Shown here one piece after another: positions 16,369 through 26,600 of a stretch of 64,000 nt of DNA. Origin of the DNA: Paenibacillus glycanilyticus NBRC 16618 (lineage in GTDB: Bacteria; Bacillota; Bacilli; Paenibacillales; Paenibacillaceae). Within the stretch, counting starts at the first letter, position 1, and each line of letters begins with the position of its first letter. A model generated the notes under the pieces. That model searched no databases, had not been told where the DNA came from, and saw nothing but the letters and a program-made list of their open reading frames with translations. The stretch spans positions 1 to 64,000 of the forward strand of contig NZ_BILY01000024.1 of the NCBI RefSeq assembly GCF_004000805.1. Reading direction: 5' to 3'. The translations under genes were made by a program, and so were the position numbers.

Positions 16369-16830
16369 TTATTTTACTGCTTCGAGCACTTCAAGAACGT
16401 GGCCGTCTACCGATACGCTGCGCCATTCGCGCGCCAGTACGCCGTTCTCGTCGATCAGGAACGTCGAGCGCTCAATTCCCATGAACGTTTCGCCGTTCCA
16501 GGAGCGCTCCTTCCATACGCCAAACAGCTCGGATACCTCATGCTCCGTATCGGCTAGCAGCGGGAAAGGGAGTTGAAAATCGTTAATAAAGGTGTCATGC
16601 GACGCCAGATCGTCCGGACTGATGCCGATAACCTCCGTATTATACGATTTGAACTGCCCGTTGTAATCGCGGAAATCGCAGGATTCCACCGTACAGCCCG
16701 GCGTATTATCCTTCGGATAGAAATAAATGACCAGCTTTTTGCCCTTGTAGTCGGACAGCGAGATATTGCCGCCCGTAGAAGCCGGCAGGGTGAAATCCGG
16801 TACAGCTTGTCCTACTTGCGCTTGCGTCAT
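16369..16830 (-). CDS. bcp: Thioredoxin-dependent peroxiredoxin, Bcp/PrxQ type
   Basis: 153 aa thiol peroxidase reducing hydrogen and alkyl peroxides. The peroxidatic Cys is C46 in DNTPGCTVESCDFRD and the resolving Cys is C51, the five-residue spacing typical of atypical two-Cys PrxQ enzymes. FYPKDNTPG and the Arg/Trp near the C-terminus are conserved. The ATG at 16830 is chosen because GAGGAGAGGTG lies upstream and the protein then begins MTQAQVGQAVPDFTLPA as in homologues; in-frame sequence further upstream is not family-like. Adjacent and codirectional to the asparaginase gene, 25 nt away. Confidence 0.94.
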   Translation of the reverse strand: MTQAQVGQAVPDFTLPASTGGNISLSDYKGKKLVIYFYPKDNTPGCTVESCDFRDYNGQFKSYNTEVIGISPDDLASHDTFINDFQLPFPLLADTEHEVSELFGVWKERSWNGETFMGIERSTFLIDENGVLAREWRSVSVDGHVLEVLEAVK

Positions 16831-16855
16831 AAATGAACACCTCTCCTCAAACGTT

Positions 16856-17929
16856 TTATACGCCCAGTTTACCACGATTAGCCACAAATTCGTAGAACAG
16901 CGGCTGCTCCATAACGAAGGCTTGAATCTCTTCTTTGCCAAGCGGCAGGGAGTAGGCCAAAGTCAGCTTCATAAGCGCGGCTTCGACGGACATGTTCTCG
17001 ATAAAGACAGCTCCCGCTTCCTTCAGAAGAATAGACGAAGCATACATCGCTTCGCTGCTGTCCTTGAGCGGACATAGATACAGGTCCACCCCTTGCTCCG
17101 CGCAATATTCGGCAAACTGCAGGAGAGAATGGGAATCCGCCCCGCTTGCATTCGCCGTTCCGGAGTGGAACAGGTCATGCAGCACGGCTTTTGGCTTATG
17201 CACGGAGAAATCGTAATACGAATAATTCAGCCCCGGAAAAGGACGGATATACAGCATGCCGGACTGGATGCCTTCGCCGTCTTCCAGCCACGGACTGCTC
17301 TCCGGCTTACGCGTGCGGAGCTCATCGTGAGCGGGGTTAAACGGATGGTCGTAACGGACCAGTCTTCCGCCTGTCATGGTGCCGTAAGGCACGCTGTAAG
17401 GGCTGTCGAACTGGTCGGTGAACGACTCGCATTGCGTAATGCGGCTGCCGAGATAAACGACCGATTCCCCTTTATCATTGCGGTAAATGACGAATACGCC
17501 CGGCGCCGCATCCTCCGAAATAAAGTCCACTGCTGCCGCAAAGTTGCTCAGACCGTTCGCCCGCTTGTCCCCAAGCGGATAATTGCTGGCTACAAGAACC
17601 AGCGGGATCGTCAGGTCGCATAAAACAAAGCTGAGAAGCGCCGCTGAGAAGGCCAGCGTATCCGAGCCATGCGTCACAATAATACCGTCGTACTTGGATT
17701 GATCAACAGCTCGGATGGCCGCAATCAATGTATTCCAGTCCGACGGCACGATATTTTCGCTCAATATATTCATCGGTTGAACCGTTTCAAGATCTGCATC
17801 CCGCTTCAGCGCGCTCGCCATGTAAGCATCAATCAAATGGTAGGAGCCTGCTTCATTCACCGAAATCGCGCCGTTATCGTTCTTGCTGCCGATTGTTCCT
17901 CCGGTGAACATCACAAGTATTTGGCTCAT
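16856..17929 (-). CDS. L-asparaginase family protein
   Basis: 357 aa amidohydrolase converting asparagine (or a related amide) to aspartate and ammonia. The N-terminal catalytic Thr motif is VMFTGGTIGSKN, and the second motif is IVTHGSDTLAFSAALL with the Thr-Asp pair. A later Lys-like position and the C-terminal domain (YLCPLKDSSEAMY) complete the fold. No signal peptide, so it is cytoplasmic. The start at 17929 is preferred: GGAGAGGGAGT lies 7 nt upstream, while the longer form adds 22 residues that do not look conserved. Slightly longer than the classical type I enzyme, with a lineage-specific C-terminal region. Confidence 0.88.
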   Translation of the reverse strand: MSQILVMFTGGTIGSKNDNGAISVNEAGSYHLIDAYMASALKRDADLETVQPMNILSENIVPSDWNTLIAAIRAVDQSKYDGIIVTHGSDTLAFSAALLSFVLCDLTIPLVLVASNYPLGDKRANGLSNFAAAVDFISEDAAPGVFVIYRNDKGESVVYLGSRITQCESFTDQFDSPYSVPYGTMTGGRLVRYDHPFNPAHDELRTRKPESSPWLEDGEGIQSGMLYIRPFPGLNYSYYDFSVHKPKAVLHDLFHSGTANASGADSHSLLQFAEYCAEQGVDLYLCPLKDSSEAMYASSILLKEAGAVFIENMSVEAALMKLTLAYSLPLGKEEIQAFVMEQPLFYEFVANRGKLGV

Positions 17930-18038
17930 CTGTAACTCCCTCTCCGTTTCAGCAATTGGCATATGGTTCTTGTACTCATTCGTCTCCATATGCACCCTAA
18001 ATCATACTAAACCGGACTTGAAGCTTGCAAGCAAACGA

Positions 18039-18893
18039 TTAGCGAACCCCGCTCCGCAGCGGCGATAGACCGTTGATCCGGCATTCGACGACATCGCCGC
18101 CCCGAATGACGGCCGCACCCGGCGTACCGGTCAGGATAACGTCTCCCGGCAGCAGCGTCATCACCTGGGAGTGGAAGGCAATCAGATAAGCAGGCGGAAA
18201 AATCATATTCGCCAGCTTGGCGGCATACGCCAGCCCGCCGTTATGCCACGTCTCCACCTGAAGCTCCTTCAGCTCTCCCGCTTCATCCGGCGTGATCAGC
18301 TCGGAGCCAAAGGTGAAGAACGTATCAAAGCTTTTTGCCCGGGTCAAATACCGCATATGCCGGGCGTGAATATCTGCCGCCGTCGTATCGATTGCAGCCG
18401 CAAAACCGGCGATCGCAAGCAGCGCTTCGTCTTCCGATACGTTCCGGCATGACCGGCCGATAACAATCGCCAGCTCCGCTTCGGCGGTTACCCGCTCGGA
18501 TTGGGCAGGCAGCACAATAGCCTCGCCGTCGCCGATTATGGACGTATCCGGCTTCATGAAGCTGACGGGCTCTTCTTCGCGAAGGACAGCAAGCTGACTC
18601 GCATCCGCGGTGTAATTCATGCCGATTCCCCATATTTTGCGGGGATGGCGGTACAGCGGCGCGGCGCTTACTTCCAGTGCCGGAATGAACGGCAATGTCG
18701 CCAGCTTCTCTTGACCGCCTTCGTTATACCAGGCCGTTAGCTCCGCCAGCTGGCCGCTTGTGATCAAGCTAAATACATCCGGCTGCCAATCTGAACCCGT
18801 GACGCGATTCAGCTCCGCCAGCGTTACATATCCATCGGGCACAGCTATGCTGCCCTGCTCTAATCCGTCATGCACAATCGTTGCCAGCTTCAT
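18039..18893 (-). CDS. Fumarylacetoacetate hydrolase family protein
   Basis: 284 aa. The C-terminal two thirds is an FAH fold: KIWGIGMNYTADA, then PVSFMKPDTSIIGDGEAIVLP, the acidic metal-binding stretch ERVTAEAELAIVIG, and the closing LLPGDVILTGTPGA. FAH-family enzymes hydrolyse, decarboxylate or isomerise acylpyruvates and 2-oxo acids. An N-terminal domain of about 70 residues precedes it. It follows the amidase gene by 3 nt, so the two are translationally coupled and probably work in one catabolic route. Exact reaction not determined. Confidence 0.88.
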   Translation of the reverse strand: MKLATIVHDGLEQGSIAVPDGYVTLAELNRVTGSDWQPDVFSLITSGQLAELTAWYNEGGQEKLATLPFIPALEVSAAPLYRHPRKIWGIGMNYTADASQLAVLREEEPVSFMKPDTSIIGDGEAIVLPAQSERVTAEAELAIVIGRSCRNVSEDEALLAIAGFAAAIDTTAADIHARHMRYLTRAKSFDTFFTFGSELITPDEAGELKELQVETWHNGGLAYAAKLANMIFPPAYLIAFHSQVMTLLPGDVILTGTPGAAVIRGGDVVECRINGLSPLRSGVR

Positions 18894-18896
18894 CGC

Positions 18897-20084
18897 CTAC
18901 CGCCCCTTCTCGAATTGTTCCGCCCAGCGCAGCAGCTTAAGGTCCTGTTTCGCGCCTGCTATCACCGACAACGCGATTGGCGCGCCGTCAACCTCGCCCG
19001 ACGGAATCGTTACCTGCGGAAGCCCCGACAGCCCCGCAATGCAGGACAGCTGCATCGTGCGGAACCGTCGTTCTTCAACGGCAGGCCCATGAATCGTCCG
19101 GCTTGGAGCGGTGCCCGGGATCGTAGGAATGATGAGTAGCCCATCGTCGCCAAGCAGCTCCCCCAACCGTTTCCGGATAATTTCCCGCAACGCTCCGTCC
19201 CTCTCGGCTTCCGCGACCGATATCGTGCTTGCCGAAGCAAATCTCGCGCCAATGCTTTCGCCAAACACCGGCTTCTCCCTAACAATCCATTCGCCATGCG
19301 TTTGCCAGATTTCCCTACCTTGCGTCGTGCGGAACGCATGGCTCCAGGCTTCCAGACCTTCCGTCGCGACCGATCGCCACTCCTGCGTCATGCCTTCTGT
19401 CTGTACAAGCTGTATGCAGACGCTCTCCAGCGCCTTGCGGCAGGAAGGCTCCGCCTTCTCCCACGCTTCCTCGGCAAAGATCAGTCTGCGCAAATCCTGC
19501 CGAGGCGTTTCCTCATCGGCAGCCCCGGCTAACAAGACCTCGCCTACTTGGCGAAGCAGAGAGATGTCTCTTGCCATCCAGCCGACGGTATCGTAGCTTG
19601 GGGCAAGCGGAATAACCCCGTCTATGGAAACAAAGTCATGCGTCGGACGGAATCCGTAAATCCCGCAATAAGCGGCGGGCACGCGGACCGAGCCGCCCGT
19701 GTCCGTGCCAAGCGCAAAGTCGACGGCGCCCGCCGCCACCGCCACCGCCGAGCCGCTGGACGAGCCGCCCGGAATCCGGTCCGGGGCCTTCGGATTAACC
19801 GGCGTGCCGTAATGTTCGTTTTGACCGTTAATGCTGTACATCAATTCATCCGTATGGGTTGTGCCGGTGAGGCGCGCGCCCGATGCCAGCAGCTTGCTGA
19901 TCGAGGAGGCCGTCTTCTCCCAAGGCGAATGCGTACGCAGCCAATCCGGATTGCCGGCCCCGCTCGTGTACCCTTTTATCGCAAATACATCCTTTACCGC
20001 AAATGTCAGGCCGCCAAGCGGCCCTTCTCCAACCGGTGGCAGCTCTAGCTCCGGCTGTACAAACGCTTTGTACGTATCGATCAT
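18897..20084 (-). CDS. Amidase signature family hydrolase
   Basis: 395 aa amidase with the complete Ser-cisSer-Lys triad: K31 in FAVKDVFAIKGY, the cis-Ser in PGGSSSGSAVAVAAG near residue 110, and nucleophile S132 in LGTDTGGSVRVPAAYCG. It is shorter than GatA (about 480 aa), which argues for a catabolic amidase rather than tRNA amidotransferase. It is the middle gene of a run that starts with a gamma-glutamyltransferase gene 31 nt upstream and ends with an FAH-family gene. A GAGGGAGGG RBS precedes the ATG. The run suggests breakdown of an amide or gamma-glutamyl compound, with substrate unknown. Confidence 0.9.
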   Translation of the reverse strand: MIDTYKAFVQPELELPPVGEGPLGGLTFAVKDVFAIKGYTSGAGNPDWLRTHSPWEKTASSISKLLASGARLTGTTHTDELMYSINGQNEHYGTPVNPKAPDRIPGGSSSGSAVAVAAGAVDFALGTDTGGSVRVPAAYCGIYGFRPTHDFVSIDGVIPLAPSYDTVGWMARDISLLRQVGEVLLAGAADEETPRQDLRRLIFAEEAWEKAEPSCRKALESVCIQLVQTEGMTQEWRSVATEGLEAWSHAFRTTQGREIWQTHGEWIVREKPVFGESIGARFASASTISVAEAERDGALREIIRKRLGELLGDDGLLIIPTIPGTAPSRTIHGPAVEERRFRTMQLSCIAGLSGLPQVTIPSGEVDGAPIALSVIAGAKQDLKLLRWAEQFEKGR

Positions 20085-20114
20085 GGAATAATCCCTCCCT
20101 CTCTATCCATCCGT

Positions 20115-21695
20115 CTACCAGCCGATGGCCGAACCGTCGCAGCGCGGGTCCGCGCCTCCGCTCAGCAGGCCGTCCTTATTTATCGCAATGGCATGAGCAT
20201 GCCCCATTATCCCATCGAAATCAGGCAGCCTGCGGACAAGATGTCCTGCCTTCTCCAGCTTCTCGGCCGTCTCTTCCGAAATCCGTCCTTCCAGCTTCAG
20301 CTCCTGCGTAGGCGCTCCCCAGGTGCGTCCCCATACAAAACGCGGCTCGCTGACCGCCTGCTGAGGATTCATGCCAAAATCGATCATGCGCGTCAGCATC
20401 AGCGTCTGGGTCTGCGGCTGTCCTTCCCCGCCTTGCGTACCGTACAAGAAGCCCGGCTTGCCGTTCAGGCAAGCCATTGCCGGCATCAGCGTATGGAAGG
20501 TCCGCTTGCGCGGCTCCAGCCGGTTAATATGGTTCGGGTCAAGCGAGAAGAACGAACCGCGGTTCTGCAGCAGCACTCCTGTATTACCAGCGACAACACC
20601 GGAGCCAAATTCAAAGTATAAGCTTTGGATAAAAGAAACCGCGTTGCCGTCCTCATCCACAACGGCCGCATAAGCGGTATCGCTGCCAACCGGCTGGCTG
20701 TTGATGTCTGCGGCAGCATCCTTTTTAATCGAAGCCGCAAGCTCTGCCGCGTATTCCTTGCTGAGCAGCCGGTCAAGCGGAACGGCCGAGAAGGCGGGAT
20801 CCGTCAAATACCGGTTGCGGTCGCGGAAGCTCTGCTTCAGCGCCTCCGTCAGCACGTGATAATACTCATAAGAACCATGCCCCATGGCGGCCAGGTCAAA
20901 CTGTTCCAGGATTTGCAAAGCCATTATGCCGGTGAACCCCTGCGAATTCGGCGGCACCTGATAAATATCGTAACCGCGGTAGGAGCCGCGGATGGGCTCC
21001 ACCCATTCGCCGCCATGCGCGGCGAAATCCTCCTCCGTCAGCAGCCCGCCTTCGGCCTGCAGGAAACGGGCAATCTCTTCAGCCACATCTCCGCGGTAGA
21101 AGCCGTCCCTTCCTTTTTCCGCAATGGTGCTTAAGGTTGCCGCAAGCTTCGACTGGACAAACCTTTCTCCAGCCGGAATGGCGCGCCCGCCGGGCATATA
21201 GATCTCAGCCGTATTTGGCTGCTCCCCCAGCATGGCGGCATGCTGCTTGGTGTGTTCATATTGATCGGGCGACATTGGGAAGCCTTCCGACGCATACGAT
21301 ATTGCCGGCTCCAGCACTTCCGCAAACGTTAAGCGGCCGTACCGGTTCTGCACCGCATACCAGCCGTCAACCATGCCGGGCACCGTAATGGCGCTTCGCG
21401 GTCCTCTTGTCGGAATAGATTCCACATCGGCAAAAGCTTCAATGGTTGCCTCAGCTCCCGACCGGCCGCTTGCATTGTAAGCCCGCACTTCCCCGTCCGA
21501 AGCGTGATAAGAGAGGAAAAAAGCATCTCCCCCAACGCCCGTCATATGAGGATAAACAACCGCAAGACAAGCGCTGACCGCAACCGCCGCGTCAAACGCA
21601 TTGCCTCCCCGCTCCAACACGCGCGCGCCTGCCGCCGTTGCCAAGTGATGCGGACTAACAACCATTGCTTTTGTACCCGTAACCGGCTTCTTCAT
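20115..21695 (-). CDS. Gamma-glutamyltransferase family protein
   Basis: 526 aa Ntn-hydrolase, normally self-cleaved into large and small subunits at a catalytic Thr. The likely cleavage site is before T340 in GSDTAYAAVVDEDG, in place of the classical TTHFSVVD. Other family blocks are ERGGNAFDAAVA, MTGVGGDAFF and GTQGGEGQPQ. The chosen ATG (21695) gives the common start MKKPVTGTKAMVVSPHHLA and has GAGGTGG 6-7 nt upstream. No signal peptide appears with this start, so it is probably intracellular, unlike secreted B. subtilis GGT. The group is close to acylase-type or YwrD-like members; substrate uncertain. First gene of the amidase/FAH run. Confidence 0.87.
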   Translation of the reverse strand: MKKPVTGTKAMVVSPHHLATAAGARVLERGGNAFDAAVAVSACLAVVYPHMTGVGGDAFFLSYHASDGEVRAYNASGRSGAEATIEAFADVESIPTRGPRSAITVPGMVDGWYAVQNRYGRLTFAEVLEPAISYASEGFPMSPDQYEHTKQHAAMLGEQPNTAEIYMPGGRAIPAGERFVQSKLAATLSTIAEKGRDGFYRGDVAEEIARFLQAEGGLLTEEDFAAHGGEWVEPIRGSYRGYDIYQVPPNSQGFTGIMALQILEQFDLAAMGHGSYEYYHVLTEALKQSFRDRNRYLTDPAFSAVPLDRLLSKEYAAELAASIKKDAAADINSQPVGSDTAYAAVVDEDGNAVSFIQSLYFEFGSGVVAGNTGVLLQNRGSFFSLDPNHINRLEPRKRTFHTLMPAMACLNGKPGFLYGTQGGEGQPQTQTLMLTRMIDFGMNPQQAVSEPRFVWGRTWGAPTQELKLEGRISEETAEKLEKAGHLVRRLPDFDGIMGHAHAIAINKDGLLSGGADPRCDGSAIGW

Positions 21696-21790
21696 CCCCA
21701 TGCCACCTCGTAAGTCAGGTTTACTATCCTTAATAGATTCAACATAACACGCCCCCATGCCTCCGGCAACGAAAAAGAAAGCCATTCCCA

Positions 21791-21819
21791 CGTTTTTTGT
21801 TGATGATGAACAAAAAACG
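21791..21819. promoter_or_regulatory. Perfect 11-bp inverted repeat in the ggt/lrp divergent region
   Basis: CGTTTTTTGTT and AACAAAAAACG separated by 7 nt. It lies between the gamma-glutamyltransferase gene and the divergent Lrp-type gene. It may be an operator or a hairpin. Confidence 0.5.
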
Positions 21820-21828
21820 CTATATATT

Positions 21829-21874
21829 TATGCATATGGTAATGAATCTTTCGATTTTACATACCTTTTGCATA
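21829..21874. promoter_or_regulatory. Imperfect dyad upstream of the Lrp-type gene
   Basis: TATGCATATGGTA (21829-21841) is the inverse of TACCTTTTGCATA (21862-21874) with two mismatches and 20 nt between. Spacing and AT-rich half-sites suit an Lrp/AsnC operator and hence autoregulation. Confidence 0.4.
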
Positions 21875-21906
21875 TACAGAAGCAATAGAAAGGAGATAGA
21901 CTAAGC

Positions 21907-22389
21907 ATGCAGCACCGCACTTCAAGTCCAATCGAGAACGTACAGATCGACGAAATCGATCGCAAAATCATTTCTGCCCTGCATCAAAACGGCAGAATTT
22001 CTTACACCGACCTGGCTAAAGACATCGGCTTATCCCGCGTCGCCGTGCAGGCCCGCATCAATACGTTAATGGAAGAGGGCGTCATCGAGCGCTTCACCGC
22101 CGTTATTAATCCGGAGAAGATCGGCATTACGGTCAGCGCTTTTTTTAACGTGGAGGTAGAGCCCAAATATCTTCATGAAGCTGCGGACCGCTTAGCCGAC
22201 GAACCGGTTGTGACCAGCCTGTATCATATGACGGGCCCTAGCAAGCTGCATATGCACGGACTGTTTACGAGCAATCAGGAAATGGAGACCTTTATGCGGG
22301 AGAAGCTGTACCCGCTGCCCGGCATAATGGGCGTCGACTGCCAGGTGCTGATTAACCGATACAAAAGTCGGATGGGAATGAGGCTGTAG
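21907..22389 (+). CDS. Lrp/AsnC family transcriptional regulator
   Basis: 160 aa. An N-terminal AsnC-type helix-turn-helix ([35 protein letters not shown], about residues 18-52) is followed by the RAM ligand-binding domain ([18 protein letters not shown] to the C-terminus). Such regulators respond to amino acids or related small effectors. It directly precedes the two chromate-transporter genes by 1 nt and is divergent from the ggt-amidase-FAH run, so either or both could be its targets. AAAGGAG lies 11 nt before the ATG. Confidence 0.92.
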   Translation: MQHRTSSPIENVQIDEIDRKIISALHQNGRISYTDLAKDIGLSRVAVQARINTLMEEGVIERFTAVINPEKIGITVSAFFNVEVEPKYLHEAADRLADEPVVTSLYHMTGPSKLHMHGLFTSNQEMETFMREKLYPLPGIMGVDCQVLINRYKSRMGMRL

Positions 22390-22390
22390 C

Positions 22391-23050
22391 ATGCAAACAA
22401 CAACGTCTTTGGAGCCGGGCAAGAGCCCGCCTCAGACCGGAAGACCTTCCGGCTTAACCGATTACGGCCACATTGTGTGGGCCATGGTCAAAACCGGTGT
22501 ATTAGGCTATGGCGGCGGACCTTCGGTTATTCCGCTTATCCGCTATGAAGCCGTTACCCGCTATCATTGGATCGACGATGATGAATTCGCCGAAATTTTG
22601 GCGCTGGCTAACGCTCTCCCGGGACCGATCGCCACCAAAATGGCCGCCTATCTCGGCTACCGCCGCAAGGGCTGGCTTGGCGCTGTCGTCTCCGTTCTTG
22701 CCCACATCCTGCCCTCGGCCATCGCCATGATCGCGCTGCTGTCGGTGGTCCAATATTTGAGCGGTTCGGCCGTCATTCAAGGGATGATCTCCGCCGTTAT
22801 TCCGGTCATTGCCGTTATGCTTGGCGTTATGGCTTACGAATTCGCGAACCGTGCCGTCAAAGGACTAGGCAAATGGATGGGCTTCGCCATGTTTGCGGTC
22901 GCCTTTCTCCTTCTTCAAATTATTAATATTGAGGATGCGATCGTTATCGTCGCCTTTCTTGCGTACGGAGCGGTCCATTTCAAGGCGGCAGGCTGGGTTG
23001 CCAAGTGGAAAAACAAACGGCGCGTACGCTCTGAGGGAGGCGGCGAATAA
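22391..23050 (+). CDS. Chromate transporter family, first half protein
   Basis: 219 aa CHR-family membrane protein. The signature FGGG-type loop appears as LGYGGGPSVIPLIRYEAV, and the second block as EILALANALPGPIATKMAAYLGYRRKG. About six membrane segments follow. It is a half-size protein, one domain of the duplicated ChrA. It overlaps the next gene by one base (TAATG), so the two halves are made together and probably form a heterodimer. Classical members export chromate; the transported anion here is unproven. Confidence 0.9.
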   Translation: MQTTTSLEPGKSPPQTGRPSGLTDYGHIVWAMVKTGVLGYGGGPSVIPLIRYEAVTRYHWIDDDEFAEILALANALPGPIATKMAAYLGYRRKGWLGAVVSVLAHILPSAIAMIALLSVVQYLSGSAVIQGMISAVIPVIAVMLGVMAYEFANRAVKGLGKWMGFAMFAVAFLLLQIINIEDAIVIVAFLAYGAVHFKAAGWVAKWKNKRRVRSEGGGE

Positions 23051-23586
23051 TGGACTGGCTTGACCTTATTATCGGCTTCTTCGTTGCCAACGTCCTTGGG
23101 TATGGCGGCGGTCCTGCTTCCATCCCGCTGATGTACAACCAGATCGTTACGCACTACGGCTGGACGAACGATGCCGAATTCTCGAATATTCTTGCGCTGG
23201 GCAACGCCTTGCCGGGACCGATCGCGACCAAGATCGCCGCGTTTATCGGCTATGACGTTGCCGGCTGGCCCGGCCTCGTCCTTGCGCTTGCGGCTACGAT
23301 CATCCCTTCCGCCGTAGCGCTGATTTTCCTGCTTAAGCTGCTGCAGAAGCACCGCCAGTCCCCGATTGTGAAAGGAATGACGCTGCTTGTTCAGCCGGTT
23401 GTCGCCATCATGATGGTGCTGCTCACCTGGCAGATGGTCGATACGTCGATCCATTCCACCAACCTGTGGCAGACGCTAGGCATTGCGGCCGTGGCTTACT
23501 GGCTGATGGAGCGCAAAAAGATCCATCCCGCCATCGTCATCTGTATCGCCTTTGTTTACGGCGGTACGGTGCTGGCGCATATCTAA
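23050..23586 (+). CDS. Chromate transporter family, second half protein
   Basis: 178 aa partner of the preceding gene, with the same landmarks: LGYGGGPASIPLMYNQIV and NILALGNALPGPIATKIAAFIGYDV. Short-chain CHR proteins are usually encoded as such adjacent pairs. Hydrophobic segments occur at about residues 5-20, 75-95, 115-135, 141-157 and 160-177. It ends the Lrp-CHR-CHR operon; a strong terminator follows. Confidence 0.9.
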   Translation: MDWLDLIIGFFVANVLGYGGGPASIPLMYNQIVTHYGWTNDAEFSNILALGNALPGPIATKIAAFIGYDVAGWPGLVLALAATIIPSAVALIFLLKLLQKHRQSPIVKGMTLLVQPVVAIMMVLLTWQMVDTSIHSTNLWQTLGIAAVAYWLMERKKIHPAIVICIAFVYGGTVLAHI

Positions 23587-23607
23587 TCAAACGAAGCAAG
23601 CCACTAG

Positions 23608-23653
23608 AAAAAGCGGCTGTGCCAGGGTTATCCCCGGCGCAGCCGCTTTTTTT
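23608..23653. terminator. Bidirectional terminator
   Basis: AAAGCGGCTG-GCC pairs with GGC-CAGCCGCTTT around a 12-nt loop, with seven T on the plus strand. It separates the convergent CHR operon and the MMPL gene. Confidence 0.85.
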
Positions 23654-26600
23654 ACATATCATTAGAATGCGTATGGACCTCTTGCCCTCTCAGAGGAACA
23701 CCCCGCTCACCATCCTCTTTCATAAACGGCCAGTAATTCGCTTTGCCGAACATCCGCACCATAACCGGAATGAACAGAGGCAGCATCACCAGCGCGTACA
23801 GGAACAAGCCGCAAAGCACGATTGTGGCGATCTGAAGGAGCGACATAACCCCCGAAGGAAGCATCGCCGCAAAGGTACCGCCCAGAATAACGGCTGCCGA
23901 CATAATGACGGTGCCCATGTTTTTCATCGCCGCCAGAATCGCTTCGGTTGGAGACAGCTGATCGCGGTACTCCTTGAAGCGGTCCATCAGGAAGATGCTG
24001 TAGTCGATACCCAGCGCCACGAGCATTACGAAGCCGAAGAACGGAACCGCCCAGCTGATGCCGGTATGCCCCAGTATGCGGACGAAGATGACCTCGGTGA
24101 TTGCCATCGACGTGTAGAACGTCACGAGCAGCGAAGCGATCATATACAGCGGCATGATGACGGAACGGAACAAGATAATGAGAATAATCGCGATGCCGAT
24201 AATCATGAGCATAACCGTACGGGAATAGTCCGCGTTCGAAATATTGCTCAGATCGTTGTTCATGCTGGAGACGCCGCCAACCGCGTAAGTAACGTGGCCG
24301 TCATAAGGAGTTCCCTGCACGCCGCGTCCTACGGCCGCCTCCAGATCATCAATCCGCGACATCGTTTCCTCTTCGTACGGGTTACCGCTGAAGACGACGT
24401 CAAACTTCGCCGATTTGCGGTCTTCGGACAAATAAACGTTCAGCGCTTGCTGGAAGTCGTCATTCTTAATCGCTTCATCCGGAATGAACCAGCCCGTCAT
24501 CTGCTTGTTTGGCGAGGAAGACAGTTCATTCAAATACCCTTTCGCCGAAGACAGTCCGTCCGTCACTTGCGTCAAGCCCTCGACGCTTTGATCCAGTCCA
24601 TCCGTCAGTTGACCAAGCTGGCTGTTCAGCTCCGTAAAGCCGGATTGCAGCTCCTTCTGCCCATTCGACAGCTGATCCAGACCTTGCGTAACGCCAGGCA
24701 GCTTCGAGACGATCCGGCCTTGGCCGTTCGCCGCCTGCTCAATTCCTTTTTGCAGATCGGAAATGCCGTTTGCCAGCTTGGCGAGTCCCGCCGCAAGCGC
24801 CGCTTGCCCGTCAGCGGCTTGCTTGTAGCCGGCATTTGCTTTGTCCAGCCCGCCGCTCACGCCGGTAAGCTGGGCATTAAGCTGGGACATCTGCCCGCTC
24901 AGACCGGAAGCTTGCTGCCCAAGCTGCTTCACCGAGCTTAACGCTTGCTGGTAAGCCGCATCCTCCGCCAGCTCCGGGTGGGTTGCGCTAAGTCCCGAAA
25001 TGCCTTGCTCCAGACTCGACAATCCGTCCGCAAGCTTCGCCTGCTCGGATGCAACCGACTGATAAGCCTGCGTAAGCTGCGTTAATCCGCCGCCCGCCTG
25101 CTGGTAGCCCTTCAGCAGATCCCGGCTTGCAGCCGCTAGCTGATCGGCGCTTGCCCGGGCCTGCTTCAGCCCAGCCGTTAATTCCTTGGCTCCCGCCGAA
25201 CCGTCCTGCAGACCGCGTTCAATCTGCTTTAGCCCGGTACCCAGCTGGTCGATGCCGCTCTTCAGCGCATTGGTGCCATCCACCAGCTTGCCGGCGCCGG
25301 CCGCCGCATCGTTCAGCTTTGGCCCGTTTTTGCTCAGCTCGGAGCTGGCGTCGGAGAGCCCGGAGCCGATTTTGCCAAGCCCGTCATTGCTTTGCCCAAG
25401 TCCGTCCTCCAGCGTACCGACCTGGTCCGACACGAGGAAATCGTCCATTGCATCGCCGGTCGGGCGCGTTGCGCTGCGGACCGCTTTTACGCCGTCAACC
25501 TTGCCAAGCTCGCGGCTGATCTGCTCAAGCGCCGCAAGTCCGTCAGAGGTATCCAGCGGTTTATCGGATTTCATGACAACCGTCGTTGGCAGCGATTCGC
25601 CTGGACCAAAGCTGTCCGCAATGATGTTAAAGGCCTTGACCGAATCATATTTATCGCCAATTTCGTCGAGCGAGTTAAATGACAAGGAGCCTTTGTATGC
25701 GGTAAGGAAAGGCACAACCAGCACCGCCAAAATAACGAGCGCCCAGATCGGGCGTTTCAGCGAGAAGCTGCCAACCGCTCCCCACAAGCCGCTCGGCTTA
25801 TGCTCCAGCGAGCCTTTCGAAGGCCAGAAGAGCTTAGGCCCAAGCGTCGCCATGAAGAACGGCACGATCGTAAACAAGGCCAGCAGCAGCACGGCGATCC
25901 CGACGGCTACCGCCACCGCGGAGCGGTATAGAATAAAGGTCGAGAAGCCAATGGAGGCAAAGCCGACCAGTACGGCCAAGCCCGAGAAAAGCACCGTTCT
26001 GCCTGCTGTTTTGTAAGTAGCGACAATCGATTCCGGAATATGGCCGCCGCGGTGCGACAGCTCTTCCTTAAACCGGCTGATCAACAAAATGCAGTAGTCG
26101 GTCCCGATCCCGAACAATACGGCAACGAGGAAAATCTGCGTAAAGTTGGAGAGCGGGAAGTCCATGTATTTGACGAGAAAAGCAACGATGGACTGCGTCA
26201 CCATGTAAGTAAAACCAACCGTCAGAAGCGGCACAATCGGCGCCACCGCCGAACGGAACACCACGAACAGAATGATGAGAATAAAGCCGACGGTAATAAA
26301 TTCGGTTTTCTTCAGCCCTTCCTGCGAGCTTGTGACAACGTCCTCCGAAATAAGCCAGTTGCCCGTGTAATAGTGCTCAATCTTGACGTCTTTAAGCGCG
26401 TCGTACAAATGATCGCGAACCTCGGCAAGCTCCGCTCCGTCCAGATTCACGTTGACGAGCGCCAGCACGGTGGAGGCGTCTCCCGCCACCATTTGCTTCG
26501 CCAGCTCCGGCGTATCGAAATGCGTGGTGAGCGAAGTGATGCGCAGCTCGTCTTTTTCCTCCTTCAGCTTGTTGATGCCGCCTTGTATGCTGGCCAGATC

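Noticed and set aside
23466..24941. Long open frame (about 490 codons) opposite the MMPL gene
   Set aside because: It is antisense to a gene with clear MMPL motifs; its Arg/His-rich composition comes from reading the complement of biased codons, and it has no RBS or family motif.
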